Below, one piece after another: positions 1 through 8,436 of a stretch of DNA of 64,000 bases. Position 1 is the first letter of the stretch. Each line of letters begins with the position of its first letter. This DNA is from Enterococcaceae bacterium OF42-14pH9A. Lineage in GTDB: Bacteria; Bacillota; Bacilli; Lactobacillales; Enterococcaceae. The stretch spans positions 877,338-941,337 of the forward strand of contig JAQEYU010000001.1 of NCBI GenBank assembly GCA_027692465.1, read 5' to 3'. Made by a program: the position numbers and the translations under genes. Below the pieces are notes generated by a model. That model saw nothing but the letters and a program-made list of their open reading frames with translations, made no database searches and was not told where the DNA came from.

Positions 1-899
1 TGTTTGCCCGAGCATCGTGGGGGACGGATTATCACTTTATTTTGGAAGATCGGATGAATAAGCTGATTGCATTCATCAAGATTGAAGCAGCTCAGTTGGA
101 GGAAGCTTCCGGTTGGCGTTTTGCACCGCAAGTGGATACCGGAGAACTGGTAGATGTGGCGGTTGCCCAACGAGCCGGGCTGGGGTTTATCGGGCGTAAT
201 GGTCTGTTGATTACCGAGGAATACGGTTCATTTGTTTATTTAGGCGAAATCGTCACCAACATTGATTTTGAGACTGATGAACCGGTCCCCTTCGGTTGCG
301 GCGAGTGCACGCGCTGCATCAAGGCTTGTCCGACGACGGCGCTTTTGGGGGACGGCAGTATGAATGCCAAGCGCTGTCTTTCCTATCAGACTCAAACCAA
401 AGGCATGATGCCGGAAGAATACCGCAAGAAGATTCGCAATGTAATTTATGGCTGTGATATCTGTCAGATGGTGTGCCCATACAACAAAGACAAGGATTTT
501 CACTTCCATCCGGAAATGGAGCCGACAGTCGATGAAGTCTATCCGAAACTGCAGCCGCTGTTGACGATCACCAATAAAAAGTTCAAGGAACGTTTCGGTC
601 ATCTGGCCGGTTCCTGGCGGGGGAAAAAGCCGATCCAAAGAAATGCTGTCATCGCATTGGCCAACGGGGGCGATCGCGAGTCTTTGCCGTTATTGTGGCA
701 GCTGGTGCAGGAGGATTCGCGACCGGTAATCCGAGGTACTGCCGTTTGGAGCATCAGCCGGCTGGGCGTGAAACAACCGGAACTTTGGTTGACGCGACTA
801 AAAGAAAAGCAGCGACAAGAGACGGATCCGGAAGTTTTGACAGAATTGACGAAAGCAATCATTAAATTACAGGAAAAGGCCGACAAAAGTCAGTTTTAA
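1..899 (+). CDS. queG: Epoxyqueuosine reductase QueG, 5' end outside window
   Basis: Catalyses the last step of queuosine biosynthesis, reducing epoxyqueuosine to queuosine in tRNA (cobalamin and two 4Fe-4S clusters). The frame is already open at base 3 and reads [20 protein letters not shown], typical of the cobalamin-domain interior, so roughly the first 90-100 residues lie upstream of the window and the TTG at 42 is not the start. Two ferredoxin motifs are visible, [12 protein letters not shown] (about bases 298-335) and [11 protein letters not shown] (about 454-486), followed by a HEAT-like C-terminal tail. degV follows about 57 bp later. Family assignment is firm. Confidence 0.93.
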   Translation, partial: FARASWGTDYHFILEDRMNKLIAFIKIEAAQLEEASGWRFAPQVDTGELVDVAVAQRAGLGFIGRNGLLITEEYGSFVYLGEIVTNIDFETDEPVPFGCGECTRCIKACPTTALLGDGSMNAKRCLSYQTQTKGMMPEEYRKKIRNVIYGCDICQMVCPYNKDKDFHFHPEMEPTVDEVYPKLQPLLTITNKKFKERFGHLAGSWRGKKPIQRNAVIALANGGDRESLPLLWQLVQEDSRPVIRGTAVWSISRLGVKQPELWLTRLKEKQRQETDPEVLTELTKAIIKLQEKADKSQF

Positions 900-956
900 T
901 CGTTTGTCAGAGTGCTTTATGGTACACTTGTACCAGAAAAAGAAGGAGGTTATGGG

Positions 957-1826
957 ATGTTTCAGATCGTGACCGATTCATGTTGTGATTTACCTTATCA
1001 ACTTTTGGAGGCGCACAAGATCGCTTTTATTCCCATGATCGTGGAGATCGACGGTCAGGAATACTATGATGATTTGGGCAAAACCTTCGACTATGACAAG
1101 TTTTTGCAAAACCTCAGAGACAAACAGCAGCCCAGCACATCTCAGATCAACGTGGGGCGCTATATCGAATTTTTCAAACCTTACTGTGAAAAGCAGGAAC
1201 CAATCTTGTACTTGTGCTTTACGTCAGGCATGAGCGGTTCTTACAATAGTGCCCTGCAAGCTGTCAGCATCCTGAAAGAAGACTATCCGGAGGCTGAGAT
1301 CGAAGTGGTGGATACTTTGAATGCCAGTCTTGGTGAAGGAGTTCTGGTCTTGGGAGCTGCTCAGCAACAGGAAGCTGGCGCCGATATAAACCAGGTGCGC
1401 CGTTGGGTAGACGACCATAAATTGAAAGTCCAGTCCTGGGTAACTGTAGACGACCTCAGCCATTTGTATCGCGGCGGACGTTTGTCTCGTTCTCAAGCGG
1501 CAATGGGCGGTTTGCTGAATATCAAACCGATTATCCATGTCGATCAAAAGGGTACCCTGCAAAACGTCGGCAAAGTCCGAGGTCGTAACAAAGCCCTGCA
1601 GAAAATCGTGGACGAATCAGTGGCCAATCTGACTTCAACAAAAGATCAGCTGGTTTACGTGGCTTATTCCGAAGACCGGGAGGCAGCTGAAAAAGTTCTG
1701 GACATGATGAAAGAAAAGATCACTGTGACCGAAAGTGCCATCTATCCTTTGGGGCCGACGATTGCCAGTCATACCGGGTTGGGGTGTGTCGCAGTCTTTA
1801 CTTTCGGCAAGGAACGTACGGAATGA
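957..1826 (+). CDS. DegV family fatty-acid-binding protein
   Basis: 289 aa, the usual DegV length. The N-terminus MFQIVTDSCCDLP is the DegV hallmark, with the SxxD fatty-acid headgroup region; FTSGMSGSYNSA and the YRGGRLSRSQA segment are further family motifs. DegV proteins bind long-chain fatty acids; in Firmicutes some (FakB) present them to the kinase FakA, and this is the likely but unproven role. An upstream in-frame GTG at 912 exists, but the ATG at 957 sits about 7 nt after a strong AAGGAGG (about 942-949) and matches family N-termini. It is followed by a strong terminator, so it is the last gene of its transcript. Confidence 0.9.
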   Translation: MFQIVTDSCCDLPYQLLEAHKIAFIPMIVEIDGQEYYDDLGKTFDYDKFLQNLRDKQQPSTSQINVGRYIEFFKPYCEKQEPILYLCFTSGMSGSYNSALQAVSILKEDYPEAEIEVVDTLNASLGEGVLVLGAAQQQEAGADINQVRRWVDDHKLKVQSWVTVDDLSHLYRGGRLSRSQAAMGGLLNIKPIIHVDQKGTLQNVGKVRGRNKALQKIVDESVANLTSTKDQLVYVAYSEDREAAEKVLDMMKEKITVTESAIYPLGPTIASHTGLGCVAVFTFGKERTE

Positions 1827-1843
1827 TTCGCAGATGAACTACT

Positions 1844-1891
1844 AAAAAAGTCCTGCAAAAATGCGTTGTCACGCACTTTGCAGGACTTTTT
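1844..1891 (+). terminator. Intrinsic terminator after degV
   Basis: The arms AAAAGTCCTGCAAA and TTTGCAGGACTTTT pair almost perfectly around a loop containing a second small GCG/CGC stem, and a T-run follows. It lies 18 bp after the degV stop. Confidence 0.9.
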
Positions 1892-2027
1892 GTGTGGAAC
1901 CGGCCGGCTGTGGCCTGTTTTAATCAGTGATTTCCGGCTATGACAAAACAAGCAACTCAGGACAGCTGTCGATTATCGACTGCCGGTTTATCAATGGTGG
2001 ACAGACCGCAAAAATTTTTCTGGCGTA

Positions 2028-3191
2028 TCAGTGTGTTGCTTCGTGGTAGGCTTCATCCCGTCTGACCGGCTGGCCGCTCCAGATTTTTTTAGCGCTCCAA
2101 TCGGCAGCGGGATCGGACCAGAAAGCTGTATTTTCCGACAATCCCAGGGGCAGCATCACTTCCAGACACAGATAACAGCTCCCCACATTGATATAAGGCT
2201 CTCCCATTTCCGGTTGCAAACCGTAAACGCCTACCGTCAAAAAGCCTGTTTCGTCAAAGGTGCTCTCGGCTGCCAAGACTCGTTTCATGACAGCGGTCAG
2301 CCCGCAACGGACCTGGGCCGGTGTGACTGCTTCCGGCAAAAAGCCTTGCAGGACTGCTTGAGCCAAGTGTTGAAAACAGCCAAAGCGATAGCACATGGAG
2401 CGGCCGTAAACCGGATAGGTGCCGTCTGCATTGATCAGCAGCTCCTGAAATTGGGCGAAACGCTCTGCTCGTGCCAGAACCTGATCGGCAAAGGCCAGGT
2501 CATAAGGTTTGGCATTGGTAGCGATGAGGGGATAGCGTTTCACCAGATCCACCAGCATCGGCTGGATCACGAAGCTGTTGTAGTAGTCATTGGTGAACTC
2601 CCGGCCATCCCCATAGAGACCGTCTCCGACATACCAGCTGTTCATTAAAGTATACGCATAGTCGATCCGCATCAGATCAAAGTCAGTGTCTCCCAATTGG
2701 TGCAGGCCTGCTTCCACCATAGCAGAAAATAAGATCCAGTTGTTGTCGTGGTGGATGATGTCACGGGATTGGCGCAATGCTCGGATCAGATTATTTTTGT
2801 CAGCTTCTTCCAAACGCCCAATCAACTGTTTCGGTGCTCGAATCAGGGCGTGGGCGAGAAACGCCGCATCTACTAAGGGCTGATCGCCGGCACCGCCGCT
2901 ATTGCCGAAATAAAGCTTTTGCGGATTTTGCGGATCGGCGGCCTGCCGCAGCCCGGCCAATGCCAAGGTTCGAAATTCTTCCTGCAGACGGCGTTCTTCC
3001 TCATCAAAAACGGCCTCCAGTTCCAGCCAGGGGGCAATCCCCGCCAGACTGCGTCCGAACGCTTCCAAAGCTGCGGCTGGTTTCGGCGAATAACGCAGCA
3101 TCTCCGTCCGCAGACGATTTTCGGCTGCGGCTTCCAAAACGGGGCGGGCGATTTTCTCCATATTCTGCAGCCAATAGGTACGAGTAGTCAT
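2028..3191 (-). CDS. DUF2264 domain-containing protein
   Basis: 387 aa, matching the usual length of the DUF2264 catalytic-like domain. Its N-terminus (MTTRTYWLQNMEKIARPVLE) and motifs YFGNSGGAGDQPLVDAAFL and GDGREFTNDYYNSF are typical. DUF2264 proteins are predicted alpha/alpha-toroid proteins often found beside glycan-degradation genes; the enzymatic activity is not established. The start ATG is preceded by AAGGAGA on the minus strand. There is no signal peptide, so it is cytoplasmic. It stands alone between the ABC-F terminator and degV, both of which are outside its transcript. Confidence 0.82.
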   Translation of the reverse strand: MTTRTYWLQNMEKIARPVLEAAAENRLRTEMLRYSPKPAAALEAFGRSLAGIAPWLELEAVFDEEERRLQEEFRTLALAGLRQAADPQNPQKLYFGNSGGAGDQPLVDAAFLAHALIRAPKQLIGRLEEADKNNLIRALRQSRDIIHHDNNWILFSAMVEAGLHQLGDTDFDLMRIDYAYTLMNSWYVGDGLYGDGREFTNDYYNSFVIQPMLVDLVKRYPLIATNAKPYDLAFADQVLARAERFAQFQELLINADGTYPVYGRSMCYRFGCFQHLAQAVLQGFLPEAVTPAQVRCGLTAVMKRVLAAESTFDETGFLTVGVYGLQPEMGEPYINVGSCYLCLEVMLPLGLSENTAFWSDPAADWSAKKIWSGQPVRRDEAYHEATH

Positions 3192-3259
3192 ATTGAAGTC
3201 TCCTTTTTTAGAAAAGCCGGGATCGGAAATTGACTGAAAAGGCTTTCCGTACTGCTTTC

Positions 3260-3288
3260 TTTATAGCACAATTTTAGGAAAAATTCTA
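3260..3288 (-). promoter_or_regulatory. Probable promoter of the DUF2264 gene
   Basis: On the minus strand an extended -10 TGCTATAAA (hexamer 3260-3265) has a weak -35 TAGAAT (3283-3288) at 17 bp spacing. It lies about 70 bp upstream of the start and just downstream of the ABC-F terminator. Confidence 0.45.
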
Positions 3289-3301
3289 TTTTTATTTTAG
3301 T

Positions 3302-3349
3302 AAAAAAACATCCTCTCGCAGATTCAGCGGCTGCGAGAGGATGCTTTTT
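3302..3349 (-). terminator. Terminator of the ABC-F gene
   Basis: The stem CATCCTCTCGCAG / CTGCGAGAGGATG is perfect; on the minus strand it is followed by a run of seven T. It begins 6 bp after the ABC-F stop. Confidence 0.92.
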
Positions 3350-3355
3350 GTATAT

Positions 3356-4978
3356 TTATGCAAAAATCTCGTTGACCCGTTTTTGGATGTCTTTGTTCTC
3401 CAAAAATTCGTCATAGGTGGTTTCAGCTCGATCCACGACGCCTTTGTCGGAAACAGCGATGATCCGGTTAGCCAACGTTTGGATAAACTGATGGTCATGG
3501 CTGGCAAACAGCAATGAGCCGGTAAATGACATCAGACCGTCATTCAATGCCGTGATGGATTCCAGATCCAAGTGATTGGTAGGATCATCGAGAACCAGTA
3601 CATTGGCTTTTGACAGCATCATTTTTGAGAGCATACAGCGAACTTTTTCACCACCGGACAAGACGCGGACCGGTTTTAAGACTTCGTCACCGGAAAACAG
3701 CATCCGCCCCAGGAAACTGCGCAAGAAGGTGTTATCGTCTTCTTCTTTAGAAGCAAACTGCCGCAGCCAATCCAAAATCGTCAGATCGCTGTCGAAATCT
3801 TTGGTGGTATCTTTTGGCATGTAAGACTGGCTGGTAGTGACACCCCAACGGACAGTCCCGCTGTCAGGCGTGATTTCACCCATGATGACTTTGAACAAAG
3901 TCGTGGTTACGATATCGTTGTTGGCGATGAAAGCGACTTTATCATCTTTGTTCAATGTGAAGCTGATCTTATCCAGAATCTTTTTGCCATCAATCGTCAC
4001 GCTGACGTCCTCGACCTGCAGGAGGTCATTACCGATTTCCCGCTCCGGCTTGAAGCCGACAAAAGGATAGCGGCGGGAAGAAGGCTGGATATCATCCAAT
4101 GTGATTTTGTCCAACATTTTTTTACGAGAAGTCGCTTGTTTGGACTTGGAGGCATTGGCGGAGAAGCGGGCGATAAAGTCTTGGAGTTCTTTGATCTGTT
4201 CTTCTTTTTTAGCATTTTGCTGTGATTGCAGCTTTTGGGCCAATTGGGAAGATTCCAACCAGAAATCGTAGTTGCCGACATAGAGTTTGATTTTGCCGAA
4301 GTCCAAGTCGGCCATGTGGGTGCAGACTTTGTTCAGGAAATGGCGGTCATGGGAGACGACGATAACTGTATTTTCAAACTCGATCAAAAATTCTTCCAAC
4401 CAGTTAATCGACTGAATATCCAGTCCGTTGGTCGGTTCGTCCAAAAGCAAAACATCCGGTTTGCCGAACAAGGCTTGCGCCAAGAGGACTTTGACTTTTT
4501 GGCCGGCTGTCAATTCTTTCATAGGTAGAAAGTGGAGGTCTTCAGAAATATTCAACCCTTGCAGCATAACGGCCGCTTCCGGTTCCGCTTCCCAACCGTT
4601 CAGTTCGGCAAATTCTCCTTCCAACTCGGCCGCTTTAATCCCGTCTTCATCGGAGAAATCTTCTTTCATATAAATGGCGTCTTTTTCTTTCATGACATCA
4701 TAAAGACGTTTGTGGCCCATGATGACTGTTTCAATCACTGGGACGTCTTCGTAATCGAAGTGGTTCTGTTTCAAGACGGCCATCCGTTCGTCCGGACCCA
4801 AAGAGATGACACCGGTAGAAGGTTGGATCTCGCCGGAAAGGACTTTAAGAAAAGTTGATTTGCCGGCACCGTTTGCACCGATCAGGCCGTAACAATTTCC
4901 TGGTGTGAATTTGATATTGACATCGTCAAAAAGCTTACGGTCGGAAAAATGTAAGCTGACATCGCTGACTGTGATCAA
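3356..4978 (-). CDS. ABC-F family ATPase (YkpA/YbiT-like)
   Basis: 540 aa with two ABC ATPase domains and no membrane segments, so a ribosome-associated ABC-F protein rather than a transporter. Visible: Walker A GANGAGKST near residue 40 of domain 1, signature LTAGQKVKVLLAQAL, Walker B LLLDEPTNGLD; domain 2 has LSGGEKVRCMLSKM and VLVLDDPTNHLD; a charged linker lies between. The TTG at 4978 (MITVSDVSLHF) is chosen because homologues start here and a GAGGG box precedes it; an in-frame extension to 5035 looks spurious. The YkpA/YbiT subgroup is not proven to give antibiotic resistance. A leader with its own promoter and terminator lies upstream (see below). Confidence 0.88.
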   Translation of the reverse strand: MITVSDVSLHFSDRKLFDDVNIKFTPGNCYGLIGANGAGKSTFLKVLSGEIQPSTGVISLGPDERMAVLKQNHFDYEDVPVIETVIMGHKRLYDVMKEKDAIYMKEDFSDEDGIKAAELEGEFAELNGWEAEPEAAVMLQGLNISEDLHFLPMKELTAGQKVKVLLAQALFGKPDVLLLDEPTNGLDIQSINWLEEFLIEFENTVIVVSHDRHFLNKVCTHMADLDFGKIKLYVGNYDFWLESSQLAQKLQSQQNAKKEEQIKELQDFIARFSANASKSKQATSRKKMLDKITLDDIQPSSRRYPFVGFKPEREIGNDLLQVEDVSVTIDGKKILDKISFTLNKDDKVAFIANNDIVTTTLFKVIMGEITPDSGTVRWGVTTSQSYMPKDTTKDFDSDLTILDWLRQFASKEEDDNTFLRSFLGRMLFSGDEVLKPVRVLSGGEKVRCMLSKMMLSKANVLVLDDPTNHLDLESITALNDGLMSFTGSLLFASHDHQFIQTLANRIIAVSDKGVVDRAETTYDEFLENKDIQKRVNEIFA

Positions 4979-5178
4979 TTGTTTTCCCTCGTTTCTGTAT
5001 GTTTTCGTGGCTGGACAGCTGGACATCCACTTCACCTTGACTATGAAGCAGCCAATGGAAGCGACGTCTTCGGTAGAATCTCGTCAACGGACCGGTGGTG
5101 ATTTCTCGGTCGGGCCGTTGAAGCCTATCGGAGGTCAGAGCCTCCCAAGAAGCAGCAGCTGCCGGTGAGACGCATTTT

Positions 5179-5217
5179 CTAAAAAAGGCTCCTCCGGTTT
5201 CCCGCCGGAAGAACCAT
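5179..5217 (-). CDS. Candidate 12-codon leader peptide of the ABC-F gene
   Basis: Reads MVLPAGNRRSLF and then a TAG stop. The ORF runs right through the leader terminator hairpin, so ribosome occupancy would be expected to affect hairpin folding. The predicted 5' UTR is only about 20 nt and no good Shine-Dalgarno is seen, so translation is uncertain. Known family precedent: several antibiotic-responsive ABC-F genes (for example vmlR and vga types) are controlled by ribosome-mediated attenuation. Confidence 0.35.
   Translation of the reverse strand: MVLPAGNRRSLF
5181..5215 (-). terminator. Leader terminator (attenuator) of the ABC-F gene
   Basis: On the minus strand GGTTCTTCCGG pairs with CCGGAGGAGCC (two G-T pairs) around CGGGAAA, and TTTTTT follows. 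It lies between the promoter (5244-5272) and the structural gene (start 4978), so readthrough is needed for expression. Confidence 0.8.
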
Positions 5218-5243
5218 TATTTGCAATTTGCTCAACTCTTTGC

Positions 5244-5272
5244 ATTATAGCCAGTTTGACGGGGACTTGCAA
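5244..5272 (-). promoter_or_regulatory. Sigma-A promoter of the ABC-F leader
   Basis: -35 TTGCAA (5267-5272), exact 17-bp spacer, -10 TATAAT (5244-5249) on the minus strand. The predicted transcript carries a roughly 260-nt leader. Confidence 0.8.
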
Positions 5273-5528
5273 GACAGTCCGGCCCTTTTAGGGAAAACTA
5301 AAAACTTTGACCGCAAAAATACATCCATAAAAAAAGAAGATACTGTGGAATTGTGACCTATCTTTTGACGGTTTTCAAAGGGAAGCGTAAGGTTGAAGTA
5401 TAGGAAATAACAAAAGTGACCTTCAGCTGCTGGTAGGAGTGCTGATAAAAGGCCACACTCTGAGCCGCAATTGTTTGGAGAAGCAGGCTTTTGGACAATG
5501 ACACAATGAGAAAGAGAGGAGTATTTTT

Positions 5529-6053
5529 ATGGAAACAAAAAGAGGTTTTGACTGGGGATCGTTGATTTTAGGTATTTTATTTGTAATTACAGCCCTTTTT
5601 TCTTTCAATGATCCGGTTGGCAATCTGGTGGCAATCGTCGTCGTCTTTGCAGTTTTTTCGATCTTGAAGGGAGTTTACGAACTGTTCATGCGCCGCAGCC
5701 TGAAAGAGCTCACCGGTTACAAGGCGACGATGCCGATCATTTTGGGGATCATCGATATTCTGATCGGGGTCTTCCTGCTTTTCAACATGAAAGCCGGCAT
5801 TCTGGCGTTACCGTTTATTTTTGCTATCTGGTTTATCATCGATTCGATCTTCGGATTGTTCGGTTTGGATGTCGCACGCGCCCACAGCACCGGCTATTAC
5901 TGGTTCTCCTTGATCATCAATATTCTGGGAATCATCGTGGGAATCATGTTGCTGTTCCATCCGCTGTCCTCGGCATTGACGCTGAGTTTTTTGGTAGGAT
6001 TCTACTTCATGATGTTCGGAATCAGCGCCATCGTCTACGCTTTTCGTAATTAG
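5529..6053 (+). CDS. HdeD/DUF308 family membrane protein
   Basis: 174 aa with about six hydrophobic segments covering most of the chain (for example residues 10-30, 35-55, 72-90, 92-110, 122-142, 148-170). This matches the DUF308 (HdeD-like) family of small integral membrane proteins of unknown biochemical function; HdeD itself is linked to acid resistance in E. coli. The start ATG follows GAGGAG at good spacing. The TAG stop codon is the first three bases of a repeat copy (6052-6214), so the C-terminus may have been set by that insertion. Confidence 0.8.
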   Translation: METKRGFDWGSLILGILFVITALFSFNDPVGNLVAIVVVFAVFSILKGVYELFMRRSLKELTGYKATMPIILGIIDILIGVFLLFNMKAGILALPFIFAIWFIIDSIFGLFGLDVARAHSTGYYWFSLIINILGIIVGIMLLFHPLSSALTLSFLVGFYFMMFGISAIVYAFRN

Positions 6054-6214
6054 GGTGTTTCTAAAAACTCTGGGGGAATCCGGATTTTTGCGGACTTTTT
6101 ACCGAAACCAAGAAGTAAGGCGCAGCTTATATGGTGCATAGGTGAGCATTTACGGCGCAGATTGCGGTGAAAAGGATCAATATAGCTGCCACTGGCGTTT
6201 TCAAATACGCACTA
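6052..6214 (+). repeat. MITE-like repeat, copy A (forward)
   Basis: Roughly 163 bp non-coding element with ends AGGGTGTTTCTAAAAACTC and GCGTTTTCAAATACGCACTA forming imperfect terminal inverted repeats. The interior has GGATTTTTGCGGAC, GCGCAGCTTATATGGTGCAT and GATTGCGGTGAAAAGGA blocks shared with the other copies. Taken as the reference orientation. Confidence 0.8.
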
Positions 6215-6231
6215 ATCAAAAATAGTTTATT

Positions 6232-6280
6232 AAAAGCCCTTCTTCAGCGGCCAAACTGCCGGTGGAGAGGGGCTTTTGTT
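6232..6280. terminator. Bidirectional terminator-like hairpin
   Basis: AAAAGCCCTTC... and GAGAGGGGCTTTT arms enclose an inner CGGC/GCCG stem, with T-runs on both strands. It separates the HdeD-like gene (plus) from the sugar isomerase gene (minus). Confidence 0.75.
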
Positions 6281-6374
6281 TGTGTAGAAAGGTTTTTTTA
6301 GAATATTTTGTGTTCACTTAAAAGTCCTTATCAAGCAAAAGACTGCAGAGCATTTCCGGGTATACGCCATTCAT

Positions 6375-7202
6375 TTATCCATTTAGAATTTTGCGGGCTT
6401 TTAAAATCCCTTCGTCTTTTGTTTCCTCCAAAACTATATAGCAATAAGGTTTCTTCTTGGAAACAATATCAAGAATTTCCTGATAGCGAATGATTCCGTC
6501 ACCGAAGCAAACTGGACGGATTTGGTTATTTTCAATCACATAATCTTTCAAGTGGAGAGCGACGATCTTATCGCCATAAAGTTCAAAGGCCTCTGTAACT
6601 AAGGATACCATGCTTTCATGGGTAGCTGCTGTGACGAGATTAGTAGGATCCAAAATAATACCCAAAAAATCAGAGTTGACAGAATCGATTAGTTCTTTAG
6701 TACGATCGACTGAGTAAAGCGGGTGATTCAGACCGGCTTCAATAGCAACGATAGTGTTATATCTTTCACCGGATTTTACCAAGCGATTGACGACATGTAC
6801 CAGGTCTTGAAAGACTTCATCCGTAAAGTTGGCTGTAGTATATCCTAATTCGGGAATAACTGAACCGGTTTCTGAAGCAACCATAGGGGCACCAAAATAT
6901 TGTGCGTGGCGAAGGTAGCTTTCGAATTTTTTTAAAATCGATTCCCGTTCTTTCAAATCAGGATGAATCAGGTTGTTATAGCAGCTTAAAATCCCGATTT
7001 GAATGCCATTTCGGGCAAAAAGGTTTTTAAAGTAGGTTCCCATTCCAGGATTTAATGCTGGCCCGGAAGTGTCAATACCTGGAAGAGATACGTTCATTGC
7101 AAATTGAATATTGGAAATACCCGACGTTTTCATGAAGAGAGCCATCTCCTCTACACTAGCGGCTTTTGAGATATCATGACCTCGAATTGCCAGATTGTAC
7201 AT
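6375..7202 (-). CDS. Sugar phosphate isomerase/epimerase-like TIM-barrel protein
   Basis: 275 aa, the standard length of the AP-endonuclease-2/xylose-isomerase-like TIM barrel family. Motifs: VAIEAGLNHPLY (metal-binding Glu in strand 5), GIILDPTNLVT (Asp), VALHLKDYV (His) and VLEETKDEG (Glu), which together form the usual divalent-metal site. It would isomerise or epimerise a ketose/aldose or its derivative; the substrate is not readable. GGGGAC precedes the ATG. It is divergent from the AraC-led glycan operon and probably processes a sugar released by it. Confidence 0.8.
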   Translation of the reverse strand: MYNLAIRGHDISKAASVEEMALFMKTSGISNIQFAMNVSLPGIDTSGPALNPGMGTYFKNLFARNGIQIGILSCYNNLIHPDLKERESILKKFESYLRHAQYFGAPMVASETGSVIPELGYTTANFTDEVFQDLVHVVNRLVKSGERYNTIVAIEAGLNHPLYSVDRTKELIDSVNSDFLGIILDPTNLVTAATHESMVSLVTEAFELYGDKIVALHLKDYVIENNQIRPVCFGDGIIRYQEILDIVSKKKPYCYIVLEETKDEGILKARKILNG

Positions 7203-7332
7203 TACTTTCAGTCCCCTTTTTATAGATTTGTTATTTTTTTAGTTTCAATAAAGATTGAGAATCAGTTGTTGATGAAACAGTACACTATAATTTCAGGGTT
7301 CGTCAACGGCAGTAGATGTTGGTCAAAATAAA

Positions 7333-7366
7333 TTTACTGTTTTTCGAAAGAAAGAAAAACAGTAAA
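7333..7366. promoter_or_regulatory. Perfect 13-bp inverted repeat in the divergent region
   Basis: TTTACTGTTTTTC and GAAAAACAGTAAA flank an 8-base purine spacer. No T-run follows, so it looks more like an operator or mRNA stem than a terminator. Placed between the isomerase gene and the AraC gene. Confidence 0.6.
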
Positions 7367-7372
7367 TAATCA

Positions 7373-7414
7373 CTTGAAATCAGCAGATATATGCAAATAA
7401 ATGCTGATTTTAAG
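7373..7414. promoter_or_regulatory. Second inverted repeat, terminator-like on the plus strand
   Basis: CTTGAAATCAGCA and TGCTGATTTTAAG (12 of 13 complementary) around a 16-base loop, followed on the plus strand by CGA and eight T. It could be an operator, or an attenuator in a long AraC-operon leader if transcription starts near the TATAAT at about 7286. Confidence 0.5.
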
Positions 7415-7525
7415 CGATTTTTTTTCATTTTCAAAAAACAACTCAATCTAAAAAATAGTGATATAAAATTCATTTTGTGACGTTTTAGGCCGATTTATTG
7501 CCGAAAATATCATACATTTATCTTC

Positions 7526-7539
7526 AGAAACCGATTACA
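7526..7539 (+). promoter_or_regulatory. Candidate cre site (CcpA) upstream of the AraC gene
   Basis: AGAAACCGATTACA matches the TGAAANCGNTNNCA cre consensus at all fixed positions but the first. It overlaps a possible -10 TACAAT (7536-7541), 26 bp before the AraC start, consistent with carbon catabolite repression of the operon. Confidence 0.5.
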
Positions 7540-7564
7540 ATATGGGTGTCAGGGAGGTGTAAAC

Positions 7565-8434
7565 ATGAGAGTAGATACGGAAAATGTTGATAAAGTGCTG
7601 ATTGAAAACGATCTTGTCGTGATGCATAAAGCTGATAAGGTCCATTTTATGGATAAACCGCATTTTCACGATGGGTTTGAAATTCATTTCACCTTGACGA
7701 ACGGTACGACTTATCAGATTGACGAAAGAAAATTTGTTGCTGATGCAGGCTCGGTTGCACTATTCAGTTCAGAAGAGTTACATAGGGTAACAATTGATCG
7801 AAGTAAATTATATGAACGTTATTTTATATTGTTCAGACCTTCTTTTATCGAGGAGTTCACCGCAAATTTTCCATTTTTACTGGATATCTTTTCAAAACAG
7901 CGAAAGCGGGATTGTACTGAATTGACTTCGGCACAACGGATTCAAGTCATCGACCTATATGAAAAAATGATTGCCTATAATCGGCAGCGGGAGAATCCAC
8001 TGAATTTGTTACGTCTAAAATTAACATTGACGGAACTTTTGGTTTTTCTGAATGAATTATTTTATGATGACGAGCAATCCCATAAGCCGATTTCCTATGA
8101 ACATCATCAAACAATTTCAGATATTATCAGCTACATCAAACGAGAATATATGAATGAAATCACTTTGGGAGATTTGAGCGATCATTTCTTTATCAGTAAA
8201 TCGACAATTACTCGAGTCTTCAAGAGCGTCTTGGGAATGACACCAAATCAGTATGTCATCTATACCCGAATAATGAAGTCTCGGGAATATCTCGAGCAGG
8301 GGTACAGTGTGCGTCAGGTGGCTGAAAAAGTCGGTTACAAAGATGAGTCCAGCTATATTAAGAAATTCAAAGAGTTGCAATCGGAGTCACCGAAACAATA
8401 TCAATTGAAGATTATCAACGATAGAAGAAGTTAG
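7565..8434 (+). CDS. AraC family transcriptional regulator
   Basis: 289 aa. The N-terminal part (about 20-110) is a cupin-like sugar-sensing domain (HFHDGFEIHFTLTNG, FSSEELHRV). The C-terminal 100 residues carry two HTH motifs, ITLGDLSDHFFISKSTITRV and the conserved VRQVAEKVGYKDESSYIKKF with PKQY. The start follows GGGAGGTG. It is the first gene of the glycan run and lies 2 bp before the GH105 gene, so it is presumably the local inducer-dependent activator. The upstream inverted repeats and cre-like site are candidate control elements. Confidence 0.9.
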   Translation: MRVDTENVDKVLIENDLVVMHKADKVHFMDKPHFHDGFEIHFTLTNGTTYQIDERKFVADAGSVALFSSEELHRVTIDRSKLYERYFILFRPSFIEEFTANFPFLLDIFSKQRKRDCTELTSAQRIQVIDLYEKMIAYNRQRENPLNLLRLKLTLTELLVFLNELFYDDEQSHKPISYEHHQTISDIISYIKREYMNEITLGDLSDHFFISKSTITRVFKSVLGMTPNQYVIYTRIMKSREYLEQGYSVRQVAEKVGYKDESSYIKKFKELQSESPKQYQLKIINDRRS

Positions 8435-8436
8435 GG

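Noticed and set aside
5340..5528. Promoters of the HdeD-like gene
   Set aside because: Several TTG hexamers (for example TTGACG at about 5354) have no convincing -10 at 16-18 bp; not listed as a feature.
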